Part shown: in pieces, positions 35,401-46,500 of the stretch
Layout: each line of letters opens with the position of its first letter
Numbering within the stretch: position 1 is the first letter of the stretch
NCBI GenBank assembly: GCA_029959085.1
Contig: JARWIR010000003.1
Coordinates: forward strand, 26,427,505 to 26,491,504
Reading direction: 5' to 3'
DNA: 64,000 nucleotides
From: Nemophila menziesii
Lineage: Eukaryota > Streptophyta > Magnoliopsida > Boraginales > Hydrophyllaceae
Program-made: the position numbers and the translations under genes
Notes under the pieces: generated by a model
Told to the model about the DNA's origin: nothing
The model's database searches: none
What the model saw: the letters and a program-made list of their open reading frames with translations, nothing else

Positions 35401-38400
35401 AAGAGGTTATTATTTTGCTTAGGGAATGATAAAGCACCGGGTTCATTTGTCAGAAATTTTCAAAAGTCTAAGAACATAGTGGGTAGTAGGGTGATTGGGA
35501 GATTAAGGTATTTTTCACCTTAATTTTTCTTCCAAAACTAATCAATTACACCATTATAACACTCAAAGATTGTGGATGCCTTTCGATCTATATCATTTTG
35601 TAGGGTATTTTATAAGGTCATTAAGATGATTATTGTGAAACGGATAAAGCCTGTTTTTGGATGGTATTGTTGATAGGGTGTAAAGCTCTTTTGTGTTAGG
35701 TAAACTTATGTCTAATAATGAAAATTTGATGCAAAATCTCGTCAAAGGCTACCAAAAAAAGAGAACTTCAAGATGTACGTTTAAGATTGATCTTCAGATA
35801 GTCAACGACTCTATGTCATGGATTTTTTTTGGGGGGAACTTGAAGCATTATACTTTCTGAAAAAGTGTGTTGCTTGAATTACCATTCTTTCGTATTTGGT
35901 GGCTAGTAATGGAGTCGTGCATGGAATTTTTAAAGGAGGAAAATGCTTACGTCAAGGTGATCCATTATATCCTTACATATTTAGTTTATGTTTGTTGTAT
36001 CTTTCTATTCTAATATAAAAGATAATGACTAGCAAACATTTAAAATGTCACTTGAAATATAAAAAGCTAACAACTACTCATATTTCCTTCACTAATGACA
36101 TGATGCTCTTGGCTAGGGGAAACTCTATGTATGTAAAGATACTATTTGATTGCATAAATAATTTTTTCTAGGTATTCAGATATTCACCTTAATGTGTGTG
36201 TATTGTGTGAGAATTCAGTAGACAAGATTGAGCTTATTGAGGATGCAACACGATTAATGAGGGTTGAGATATCATTTCATTATCTTTGTATTCCACTTCG
36301 GCATCTATTATGTTGACAAGGGATTTTACGTCTTTCTTAGATAAATTTAAAGAGTTGTCTAGTCATGAAACACCCCATCATTACAATTAGTTGGTTGACT
36401 AACTCTAATCTGATTAGTGTACAAGGAATATGATACTTTTGGCTATCGGTTTATCCGATCTTTGTTTTGACACGAGATTAAATTATTAGTATCTGTTGTT
36501 GTTTCTATTAGAATAAGAAACCCCTACTGTTGCCTGGAGACCTATATGTAAATCTAAGGAGTTGTTAGTTTGGATCAAGGTGTTGCTCATGAAAATACTT
36601 TGAAAGATTGAGGATAATAAGAATCATTTTGAATAAAATGGATATACAAAAGATACTCAAAGATGGAAACATTTGGGATTATGAAGTGAAGAAATGTGGC
36701 TCTCCTTTATTCCAAAAAATGGGACATAAAGGAAGAGTTGAGATTGTCATGTGGGAGTCTTTGTGGAGCAAAAGAGTTGATTGAAAAATGATTTGATGAA
36801 GGGAGTCAACTTAATGTTGATGAACGGTTTGTGTGGAATTCGCTTATTAGCGGATAGCATAAAGGGTTACTTGGACATTCTTCTGACTTGTTTTGGGTGC
36901 ACTCTTCGCCAAAGCTTTGGAAGGAATTGTTCGAGACATCTGTGTCATTCCAAAACACTCGATTATTGTTTGGATGATACTTTGAGATTGTCATTCCATC
37001 AATGATCGGCTCGTATTTATGAAGTTGGGCCCTATTTTCTCACTATATGGAGGTGATTTTAAGACGTTTTCGGTATTTATTTTTTATGTGTGACATCTCA
37101 AGAGATTTTTTACAAGACATAAGAGTTTGACTTGGTATTTCAAAAAAAATGATATTCACTCTAGTGTCCTCAAATGGCTAAAGAAGACAAAAGGGGAGGG
37201 GGAATTTGGATAAAAAGATATGACGCATTATCGTTGCATTTACTGTATCATCTATCTGGCAAGCCCGAAACAAATTAAATTTTAAAGGGTGGATTCATTT
37301 CATAAGATTATTATTAAGGAAGTCCAAATTTGTACACATCAATCTAAATTCATCTTGTACCTTCAACTTTTATTTCACGAGATAGTAAAATAAATTAGAT
37401 GTAAATTAAGATATACATAGGATCTAGGTGGTGAAAAAGTATTGTTAACTTTTTATAGGATAGTAATATTATTCCATGGATACCGGTAGGGCTGTAAATG
37501 AACCAAGCCGTTCGCGAGCAGCTCGAGTTAGGCTTGAAAAAAGTTTGGCTCGAGATCGTTTGCTAAACTAAATGAGTCGAGCTCGAGCCCAAAACGAGCT
37601 TGTTTGTTAAATGAGCCGAGTCGAGCCTGCTCGCGAGATTTTATGAATGTCTATTAAATATTCTTTGTCAATATTGACATTTCAAAAATTTAAAACTAAT
37701 TACTATATACATAACCTATCTTATCCCAACCCTTATCTTTCACTTTTCCCCTCTACCTACCCAATTATACAAGAGCATTCAAAATATAACAATCCAGAAA
37801 AAAGTAAGTGATTGTATTTAATGATAGTTTACAATAGTCAATTATATTATAATTGAAAATCTATAAAATTAAAAGACTTGGAACACTCTATTTTATTACT
37901 AATCCAAATAAGCGTGAGAAAAAAAAAATTTCAAGCTCGAAAATGATTTAAACAAGTTTTGGAGCTCGGGCTCTGTTATATTCAAGCCGAGTTCGAACAC
38001 TAACTTCACATCTCGGCTTGAACTCGAGCTCACCTCGTTTAAGTCTATAAATAAATAAACAAGTCTGCACATCTAGTATTAGGCTCACCTCGACTTGTTT
38101 ACAGCCCTAGGTACATGGAATACATGTACAATCACAGTTTAATATATTTTATTTAGGATTAATGCTCAAGAAATCTCTCAAGTTAGACTTAATTCCACAT
38201 TCATCACAACCATCATTTTTTCCCATAAAATACGCCACATATATTATCTTTTTATTTTTTTACCCATAAAAAAAGTTGTTTAGTTATGAAAAACTTTCTA
38301 AAACTTAAATTTTGAGCTATGAAAAACTTTCCAAAACTCAAAATTTAAAGTTTTTCATAACTCATTGTTTTTTCTTTTTTAAATATACCGTGTCTTTTAT

Positions 38401-39823
38401 AAGATAGTGGACAAGAGTGCCGAAAGCATTAACCCTTTTATTTCTCCGAAAAACATAAAATGTACTCCCCTTCCTATATTCAGACGACCTTTCATAAACA
38501 CTCATCTAGTCATCCTTTTAATTTCTTTCGGTCAATCAAGCCATTTAATTTTTATTTTTTTTGTTATGTGTGGCAGGAGAAAGGTTGAAGAGTAATCTCT
38601 CCAAATTTGTAGTTAGCGTGTGGTTGTTTCTGTTATTTATATTGGCATCAAGTTATACTGCAATCTTGAGTTCGATTTTGACAGTGGAACAAATTCAATT
38701 AGCTAATGGGGGTAGTATTGGCTACCAAGATGGTTCTTTTGAACGTGGAGAGGTTGTTAATAACTTAAATTTTAGCCTTAGTCCTTATAGTTCAATGGAT
38801 GACTATTATGATGCATTATCTAAAGGAAGTGAACATGGTGGTGTTGGTGCTATAGTAGATGAAATACCTTACATCAAGATATTCCTTGCTCGTTATCCAT
38901 CTAAGTATGTCATGATTGAAACTATTGCAAATACCAATGGGTTTGGTTTCGTGAGTATTTCTCTCTTCAACCATTTCTCTTATAAATAATCTGTAACTTA
39001 TGTATGTATTCATATCGGTAGTGGATATTATCTTTTCCAGGGATGGTTTTAGAAATTGCAAATTTCAACTGTTCAAACCCATTAGTATAAGTAAGAAAAA
39101 GTTTTGTCTGACCAAGGGTCGAGGAACCTAGGCTTAAGGTATATCCTCTCTATGCGGTTTTATATATAGGCGTGTATGCATGCATCAGTTTGTTTTGTGT
39201 GTTTAGAGGCAATTGGAGCTGATAGGAGACGCTATGAATGTGGCCAAATCCGTTTAACTTGGCTAACTAAGGACTGGGGAAAAAATGTAGAAGTTAATGG
39301 AAAAAAAAGATGAAAAAGAAGTAACAATAATAGGATATATAATTATGTATAAATAGGGACTAGGATACAACACTGATACGTTATCTTCTTTTTAAGTGTA
39401 TAATCGTCTTATTCTATACATCTACACCTTTTACAGGCATTTACAAAAGGTTCTCCATTAATGCCTGAGATATCAAGAGCAATTATGAAACTTCGAGTAG
39501 ATGGGAAGCTTTTAGAATTGGAGAATTTATGGTATAATCACCGGAAAACAGATAAAAGTAGCTTTCCCAATCCTCAAAATTATGGCCAGCCTGAGCCGAG
39601 AACTCTTATCCTGGATGATTTTCTTGGTTTATTTTTGGTTAGCGGCCTTGCTAAAACAACAGCCTTACTTTTATTTCTGATTTTCTTTCTTCATAAAAGG
39701 ATATCCCTTAACCATCAGTATTTCAGAATTATAGTGGCTGGGAAATTGGCTTTTATGATGAAATATTTCTATCCAACGATGGTAAATGGGATAGTGGCAT
39801 CCCATCCAGACAGTTTACGGTAG
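26491..39823 (+). CDS. GLR: Plant glutamate receptor-like cation channel, intact, five exons
   Basis: Predicted join 26491-26770, 26884-28136, 28247-28550, 38577-38950, 39437-39823. All introns are GT-AG and the phases sum to 866 codons (865 residues), near the family norm. The first ATG follows an open stretch without ATG and gives a signal peptide (residues 1 to about 22). The periplasmic-binding-like extracellular domain follows, to about 430. Ligand-binding S1 starts near 440 with LRVGIPVSS and contains NRSLYVDFTVPY (Arg526). M1 is about 564-581 and the pore loop about 595-610. M3 ends in SYTAILSSILT (638-648). S2 carries VDE (706-708), and M4 is about 798-820. The family forms plasma-membrane or organelle ligand-gated Ca2+-permeable channels. 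Oddities: the conserved S2 cysteine pair is absent and intron 3 is about 10 kb of transposons. Expression is not shown. Confidence 0.9.
28599..28932. mobile_element. MITE in GLR intron 3, carrying a nested SINE
   Basis: The ends ctaatgtttgatattatccc and, inverted, gatatccaacattac are related to those of the MITE at 10455-10632, including cccaaatcatat. The inner part is split by a SINE. The target duplication is unresolved. It lies just after the exon 3 donor of the GLR gene. Confidence 0.6.
28764..28880 (+). mobile_element. tRNA-derived SINE nested in a MITE
   Basis: Box A-like GGTAACTCAACGGT and box B-like GGTTTGAATCCC are followed by an A-rich tail (28863-28880). Possible duplications of the MITE sequence, atgtgatta before and atgtaatta after, flank it. 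It is one of two SINE-like copies in the window. Confidence 0.6.
29290..33210 (-). pseudogene. Ty3/gypsy retrotransposon internal region (gag-pol), decayed
   Basis: Minus-strand frames give the gypsy order. A gag segment (32750-32067) ends in a knuckle-like CLCCGEIDH. A short protease region follows (about 31720-32000). The reverse transcriptase has VVFYFDDIQIYN (about 31400), then LGYVVFAHGLSVDEVKV, RSFHGLTSLYRCFIP and DKFVWTSDA (31280-31060). An RNase H region (about 31000-30800) and an integrase core with VDRLSNMVHF and HGLPSSIVS (30168-30040) come next. The C-terminal tail is typical of gypsy pol (REDDAGKI, near 29330). Stops and frameshifts are frequent. A primer site-like tggcgccgtttccgtgg (33234-33218) precedes gag. 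The whole element sits in GLR intron 3 in antisense orientation, and a 3' LTR was not recognised. Confidence 0.82.
33233..34620 (-). mobile_element. Probable 5' LTR of the gypsy relic
   Basis: The minus-strand sequence immediately 5' of the primer site has the layout of a gypsy LTR end: gcacttgcgaaaagttacc, then aataagtttttggcgcc. Further upstream, pyrimidine-rich and AT-rich sequence extends to about 34620, with an open frame (34591-34271) of no known function. The outer limit and a TG...CA pair are not certain. A 17-C run lies within it. Confidence 0.5.
33781..33797. repeat. Homopolymer C17
   Basis: Seventeen consecutive C on the plus strand within the LTR-like region. Such a run is prone to slippage and sequencing error, so its length should be read with caution. 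Confidence 0.9.
34950..37310 (+). pseudogene. Decayed LINE in GLR intron 3
   Basis: The linker upstream of reverse transcriptase (34985-35220) has KVEDIFYQQQAR and DRCTNIFYGIIN. GNDKAPGS-like sequence (about 35420), then QNLVKGYQKK, CTFKIDLQ and WIFFGGNLKHY (35730-35860) identify the RT. The following frame keeps G.F.GGKCLRQGDPLYPYIF-like signals near 35930-35985. A zinc-finger part with HSSPKLWKELF is near 36900. Every block is in a different frame. ORF1 and the endonuclease are not visible. It is sense-oriented relative to GLR. Confidence 0.75.
37487..38109. mobile_element. Non-autonomous hAT element, 623 bp
   Basis: Inverted termini TAGGGCTGTAAATGAACC and GACTTGTTTACAGCCCTA, with many gctcgag/ctcgagc words next to both ends. 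Flanking octamers (gataccgg and ggtacatg) agree at only five of eight positions, suggesting an old or altered site. It is the same family as the element at 19568-19947 but with a longer AT-rich core. It lies about 470 bp before the GLR exon 4 acceptor. Confidence 0.75.
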
Positions 39824-40121
39824 GGTTGTGTATGAGGCATTCAAGAATTTCGGATTGTTAGGATCGATTGTTGGACATGATGGGTGCTTGTTCTTCATGT
39901 TATCAATGAGTGAGTACTGTGGGATTTCTGTTTGTCATTTATGTATATACTCTCTTTAGATTCGAGCTTTGTAAGTAGAAAAAAAAAGTCAGCGCTATTA
40001 ATAGAGTAATGATATATATCATTTAAATTTACATAATTTATAATTTATAATTTATAATATGGCGTAATTTGGTTTGAAAGTTCAATAAATTTAGAATCAT
40101 GTAGAATTTGATAAATAATGT
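39824..40121 (+). other. GLR 3' flank up to the MULE
   Basis: The sequence after the GLR stop is T-rich and non-coding, consistent with a 3' untranslated region. The MULE target duplication begins 298 bp after the stop codon. Confidence 0.5.
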
Positions 40122-40130
40122 TAAAATTTA

Positions 40131-40510
40131 GAGTAAATGACACTTTTGCCCCCTGTGTTTATACCCGATTGACAGGTTGCCCCCTAACTCTTAAAATGCG
40201 CCTAGATGCCCCCCAAGATTTGTTTTTGTGACCCGTTACCCCCTACTGCGTGTTCCGTCCATTTATCACCGTTAAAAGTGACGTGGCAATTCCACGTCAC
40301 ATTTTTTTTTTTTTTAAATCCAGGTGTTAATTGCGTTTTTAATTAACTTAACCCTTATTTTAACAAGGGCAAGATGGGGAATTCACTAATGGCTATCCTA
40401 TATATACCCCAAAAACAACAAAGCAAATTAACTTAACAAAAACGAAAATCAAAAGGAGAAAACCAAGGAGCGCGGGTTTTGTGAAGAACTCGACGAACAC
40501 CAAATCCAAA
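40131..40510 (+). repeat. MULE left terminal inverted repeat
   Basis: Matches the minus strand of the right end (48237 to about 47863). It carries four C5-6 clusters at 40149, 40180, 40209 and 40239, each preceded by GAC or a similar word. After these come a palindromic gacgtggcaattccacgtc and the shared TATA element. Similarity fades about 40 bp before the transposase start codon. Confidence 0.92.
40399..40406 (+). promoter_or_regulatory. TATA element in MULE left terminus (transposase promoter)
   Basis: TATATATA within ggctatcctatatatacccc, about 145 bp upstream of the transposase ATG. The same word occurs mirror-wise in the right terminus. The terminus therefore probably supplies promoter and leader, as known for maize MuDR; the transcription start was not determined. 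Confidence 0.55.
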
Positions 40511-40548
40511 CCCAGGAAAGCAAAGTTCGTGTGCTTTGAAGAAGATCA

Positions 40549-43500
40549 ATGGCGCAGGCAAATCAATGGAGTAAGTGGGTTTATTTATTAACCCTAAATC
40601 CTTGCTCATTGGCTAAGATCCTTTAACCCGAAAATATAGGGTTTTGTACTAAATTTATTACATACATAGATATCACGCGTGGATTGAGGGATTTTCTTAG
40701 TAATAATAGCAGATTTTACGGGATTCGGTTACCATACCCGTAGTTTGATTATTGTTTTTCCATTTTGTGATTCTTAATGTATTTGGTAACTAATATATTC
40801 AATTAAAATTTGCTTGTTTAACAGATAAATTCGCACTAAGGATTCACTTCGGTGGGTTCTTTAATGAAGATAAGAGTTGCTATCATGAAGTGAGCATAGA
40901 GTACGTTGACGGTTGTCATTATGACAAGTTTAGTATACCAGTTCTTAGGAAAATTCTTTCGAAATTGGGTGTAATTTGTTACTCTGATGTTTATTATTTG
41001 AAAGTGGGTTCAAATCTACCTGATGGGTTAGTATGTTTAGATAGCGAGGACAAAGGCATGGAGATGTGTAGAATCGCAGACAACAACGTAACTGTGGACC
41101 TTTACGTTGTGAATAATCCCATAGGCCCTGATGACCAAGTTCTTCAATCTCCCATCTTCATGCCTTTGTTACTAAAGTGGAAAAAGGATGAAGAAACAGT
41201 TAACCAGCGAGAAGAAGTCAATGTTAATGAAGTAGAAGTAGATGAACAAGAATTAGTTCAAAACTGTAATGAAGTGAAAAGCTTAGAGGAAAACAAGCTT
41301 GTAGAAGAAGGTTTTAAGGTAGAAAGTCATTTGACAGTTTACCCCTTTCAGTTCTTTAACTTATATTTCATTCTTTGTTTCAGGTTGTTTCTGAAGAAGG
41401 AGCTCATACCTGTGATAACAATGAAGGTGAAAAGGAGGAAGGAGTTACTGGTGAAGAAGTATCTCAGACTGCTGATGAAGTCCATAATAAAGTGGATGAT
41501 AGTAATGTTGAAGAAGAACACCAGAATTGCAAAGACGGGACAAAGGTTGTGTGACAGTTTACCCCTTACTATTTCGTATGCTTGACAAATTACCCCCTAA
41601 ATATTTCATTCTTTGTTTCAGGTTGTTTCTGAAGAAGGAGCTCAGACCTGTGATAACAATGAAGGTGAAAAGGAGGAAGGAGTTACTGGTGAAGAAGTAT
41701 CTCAGACTGCTAATGAAGTCCATAATAAAGTGGATGATAGTAATGTTGAAGAAGAACACCAGAATTGCAAAGACGGGACAAAGGTTGTGTGACAGTTTAC
41801 CCCTTACTATTTCGTATGCTTGACAAATTACCCCCTAAATATTTCATTCTTTGTTTCAGGTTGTTTCTGAAGAAGGAGCTCAGACCTGTGATAACAATGA
41901 AGGTGAAAAGGAGGAAGGAGTTAATGGTGAAGAAGTATCTCAGACTGCTGATGAAGTCCATAATAAAGTGGATGATAGTAATGTTGAAGAAGAACACCAG
42001 AATTGCAAAGACGGGACAAAGGTTGTGTGACAGTTTACCCCTTACTATTTCGTATGCTTGACAAATTACCCCCTAAATATTTCATTCTTTGTTTCAGGTT
42101 GTTTCTGAAGAACAAAGCACACAAATTAATGAGAAGGAAGGGGATGACAGTTTGGAAGAACAACTCTCTGATATAGGAGAGAAGGAGAAGTCTGTTAATG
42201 ATATGTTGGATAAAGTGTTGAAAGCTTTGAACACTGAAGATAATGTGACTACGAGGAGTTCCAAACATAAATCTCCATTGAGGCCTTTCCGGCTTATAGA
42301 TGAAGACCTAACAGATGACTCGGATAATGTCATTAACAACCCTGATGGTGAAGAAGATGTGGATGAGGAGTTCAGTGATAATGAGTTACTTGCTAATGTC
42401 ATAAAGAAGAAGAAGTTGGTTATACAACAACAGAAGAAACAAACCAGTTCACAAGTAAAGAAAACAGAAACAGTAGGTAACAAGAAACGTACGAGGGCTA
42501 GTATAAAAAGAACAAGAGTAGAAGGAGTGGGCCCTAGTGGTACCAAACGAGAGAGTTACAATAAAGGTTGTAGGAAAGATAGTTCTCAAAAGAAAAAGAA
42601 GTTGTCTGAACCTGATGAAGATGTGGATGAAGAATCCACAACTGATGACGATTATATAATAGATAGCGACATCGATTTGAGTGAGGGTGATGACGACCAG
42701 GATTATAATACATTCATTGACTCGGATGTGGAAGTGGATAGAATGAATGTGGAAAATGATGATGCAGATGCTTCTGAAGGCGATAGTGATGATGTTGGTG
42801 GTGGGACAGATTCGGATGAATATATACATGATTCCGAAGATCTGAGTACAGCTAGTTCTTCTTCTGGTACAGATGAAGATGGAAAAAATAAAAAGTTGCG
42901 CAAGAAAAAGATGAAATACCCCCTATTTAAGGCGAGTATAGATATGCAGAAGCCTAGATTTGTTTTAGGATTGACATTTGCGAATGCCTCTGATCTTAGA
43001 CAAGCAGTAAGAACACATGCCATAAGAAAGGTGGTCAACATTAAGTTTGTGAAGAACGATTGGAATCGGATTAGAGTTGTTTGCAAAGGAGCAGGATGTG
43101 GGTGGTTTTTATATGCATCGCATAAAGAAAAGGTTGGTGGGCTGGTGATAATGAGTTTATGTAATAAACATAGTTGTGGTAAAAACCTTAACCATAAGCA
43201 TGTTACTGCAAAGTTCTTGGCAAATACTTTTAAAGATATGATAAGATTGAACCTCTACAGTAATGTGAGTGACTTTCAACAGTTAGTGCATCGGGATTAT
43301 TCAGTTAATGTTAGTACCAGAACATGCTACAGGGCATATAAGTCTGCAAAAAGCATGATTGAGGCTGAATACAAGGATCAATACAAAAAGCTTTTTGATT
43401 ATGCAGCAGAAATAAGAAGAAGTAACCCTGGAAGTACTGTAGCAATTGAAACAACTACTGATGAGGTAACTGGAGTAGAAAGATTTCAAAGAATTTATGT

Positions 43501-46500
43501 TTGCTTAGAGGGTTGCAGAAGGGGATTTTTAGAGGGTTGTAGAAAGGTTGTTGGGGTTGATGGATGTCACTTGAAAGGTCCACATCCTGGTGTAATTTTG
43601 ACAGCAGTTGGTATTGATGGGAACAATTGTATATTCCCAATTTTGTATTGTGTAGCTGAGAAAGAAGATATCAATTCTTGGAGATGGTTTTTTAATCTGT
43701 TGATACAAGATCTTGGTATTACTAATCAAGAAGAATGGACTTTCATATCAGATAGACAAAAGGTTGGTTATCCTTCACTGTCTTAATTAAATTGTTTTCT
43801 TTAGAACACTGAATTTATTTCTAAATGTATGTGTGTATAGGGTTTGCTTCAAGTGATGAGTGACATGCTTCCAGATATTGAACATAGACATTGTGTAAGG
43901 CATCTCTACAATAATTTCAAAATCAAACATCCTGGAATGGCCTTAAAAGACAAAGTTTGGGAAGCTGCTAGGGCCCCCACAGAATACATATTTAATGAGG
44001 TCATGGCTGAGATTAAAAACATGAATGAGGAGGCATTCAATTGGCTATCTAGTTTAGATCCCAAGACATGGACAAGGTCTCACTTTAGTACTGTTACAAA
44101 ATGTGATCTTCTACTTAACAACATCTGTGAAAGCTATAACAATGCCATAAAAAAAGTCAGGTATTATGACTACTTACCCCCTATAAAGTGCTAATTTATG
44201 ACTACGTACCCCCTATAAAGTTTTATTTAATGACTACTTACCCCCTACTTAGTTTTACATAATGACTACTTACCCCCTATAAAGTTTTATTTAATGACCA
44301 CTTCCCCCCTACTTAGTTTTAGATAATTACTACTTCCTACCCCCTACACAACTGACAGTAAAGGTTTTTTTTGCTCTGGGACAAGTCTATCATCCTCATA
44401 CTAGAGGGTCTCAGGATGTATAGTTTGAAAAGGCTTCAGTCTAAAAGAGCATGGATGACAAAATACGAAGGTGATCTATGTCCTAAGGTTAGGAAGTTGG
44501 TGAATAAAGGTAAAACAAACAGTGGAAAGTGGCATGCAGTGTTTTGCGGTGAAATGAAATTTGAAGTAAGGAACCTTGGAACAGATTCGTATGCTGTAGA
44601 TTTAGATACAAATAGCTGTCCCTGCAGGAGGTGGGAGCTATCTGGGATACCTTGCTTTCATGCGATAGCGAGTATTCAATACATAGGTAAAGACCCAGAA
44701 AACTATGTCCACGAATGCTACTCAAAGGTGACGTATATGAAGGCTTATACACCAATGATATACCCTATAAATGGACCAAAGATGTGGCCTAGTACAAGGC
44801 CTGTAAGTGTAGAACCTCCAGTAGCTTTTAAGTTGGTTGGCAGACCCAAAAGGGCAAGAACTAAGGAGGCAGATGAGGACCAGGTTAAAAAGTGGAGGAA
44901 AGAAAGAACATCTGAAGGTGTTCAAAAGATGTTACTGAAAGGTACTTCACATAAATGTGCAATTTGCAAGGGAGAAGGCCATAACAAAAGGTCATGTAAG
45001 GCAAATTTAAGTACTACAGAACAGGAAACAGTAGGATTGGAGGATATTCAAGGTGATAATGAAGTTATGGGAGATGGTGCAGCTGATGGTAGGGGTGTTG
45101 GTGACAATGAAGTTATGGAAGATGGTGTAGCTGATGGTAGGGGTGTTGGTGTTAATGCAGATGTGGATGAGACCCCAGATGAGACGATTAACAAAATGTT
45201 TGATGAGTTAGAAGTCCAACCCTCTGCTCCTTCTAACCCACAATCTACTCCATCTGAGCCTGAAAATTTAAATGTGACAAAAAAAGATACAATTGGTGAG
45301 AAAGACAAAGAGAAAAAAACAATTGCTAAGGCAACCAGAGGATCAAAACCAAAGATGCGCTTACCTCAGGAAAAGGATTCAGGAGTTAACTCACCCCCTA
45401 GATCCAGACCAAGGATGCGCTTACCAGGACAAACATCACAGGAGGCAGGTGATAATTCAACACACAGATCCAGACCAAAGATGCGCTTTCCAGTACACAG
45501 ATCAGTTGAGCCAGTAGTTGATAGTCCACCTAAGTCCAGACCAAAGATGCGCATACCAGACAAAGCAGTGGAAAAACCAATACGCCAAAGCAGTAGAATT
45601 AAGGATCAAGGATTGAAGACAGTTTCAGGAGGTTCAAGCACAATGCCTATATCTTTAGAGGAAGATGAACCAGGGACACAAAAGGGAAATACTTCTGTTG
45701 CTCCTACATCACCATTAGAGGTCATTATTATTGAAATAGAAACTATTTTTTGCATTAGGTATTGTTTATAAGACATTGTATTATGTGAATAATGATTACA
45801 GGTTGATGAATCTGGGAAACAAAAACAGAAGACTACAAATAATCCTCCTAAATCAATTTTAAAGGTTTGTACTAATACCCCCTTTAAAGTTATGGTTTAT
45901 GACTACTTACCCCCTATACCTTATTATGTTTTGTCAACTTACCCCCTATAATTGTTTATGTCTTGACTACTTACCCCCTATAACTTACTTTGTTTATGCA
46001 GAAGGTAAAGATGGAGAAGTTAACAGAACTATTGGAAAAAGCAAAGCATAAAAATGCTGGGGATGCACAAACAAATGAGAATGAGAAAACAAGTGAGCAG
46101 ATTAGCATAGACAAAACAAAGGAGAAAGCCCCCCCTAAGCAAAAAAAGAAGAATTCATTAAGGAACATCCCAGGGGTAAGTATATAATGATTTGACTAAC
46201 TACCCCTTAGACTTTTATTTCAGTGACTAAATGCCCCCTGGATCTACAAAATTGTGCAAAAAAGACCTTCTGCAGATACCTTTATTGAATGCTTTTATTT
46301 GTTTACCATGTAGGTGAGGTTCAAACATGATAAACCACCAGCAGAATCAGGATCAAAAAGGAGTTTACCTGAGGTTAGCCATGTGTTGATTTTTTTTACA
46401 CCATTACATGCTACAGAATGCTTAACTTCTTCTTTATCATTCTACCAGGAAGGAGACACAAGACTACCAGAGAAAAAGCGGCGCGTAATCCAGCATAAAC

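Noticed and set aside
41559..41997. Repeated short minus-strand frames and plus-strand frames across the triplicated unit
   Set aside because: They read through predicted introns or antisense to the exon copies; the phase-consistent splice model explains the region better.
42094..43086. Several open frames of 120-150 codons on the minus strand
   Set aside because: They are antisense shadows of transposase exon 6; their Ser/Phe/Ile-rich composition mirrors the acidic and lysine codons of the sense strand.
44177..44344. CRISPR-like regular repeats of 32 bp
   Set aside because: The units are tandem and similar throughout with no unique spacers, sit in an intron of a plant transposon, and the motif also lies in the element's termini.
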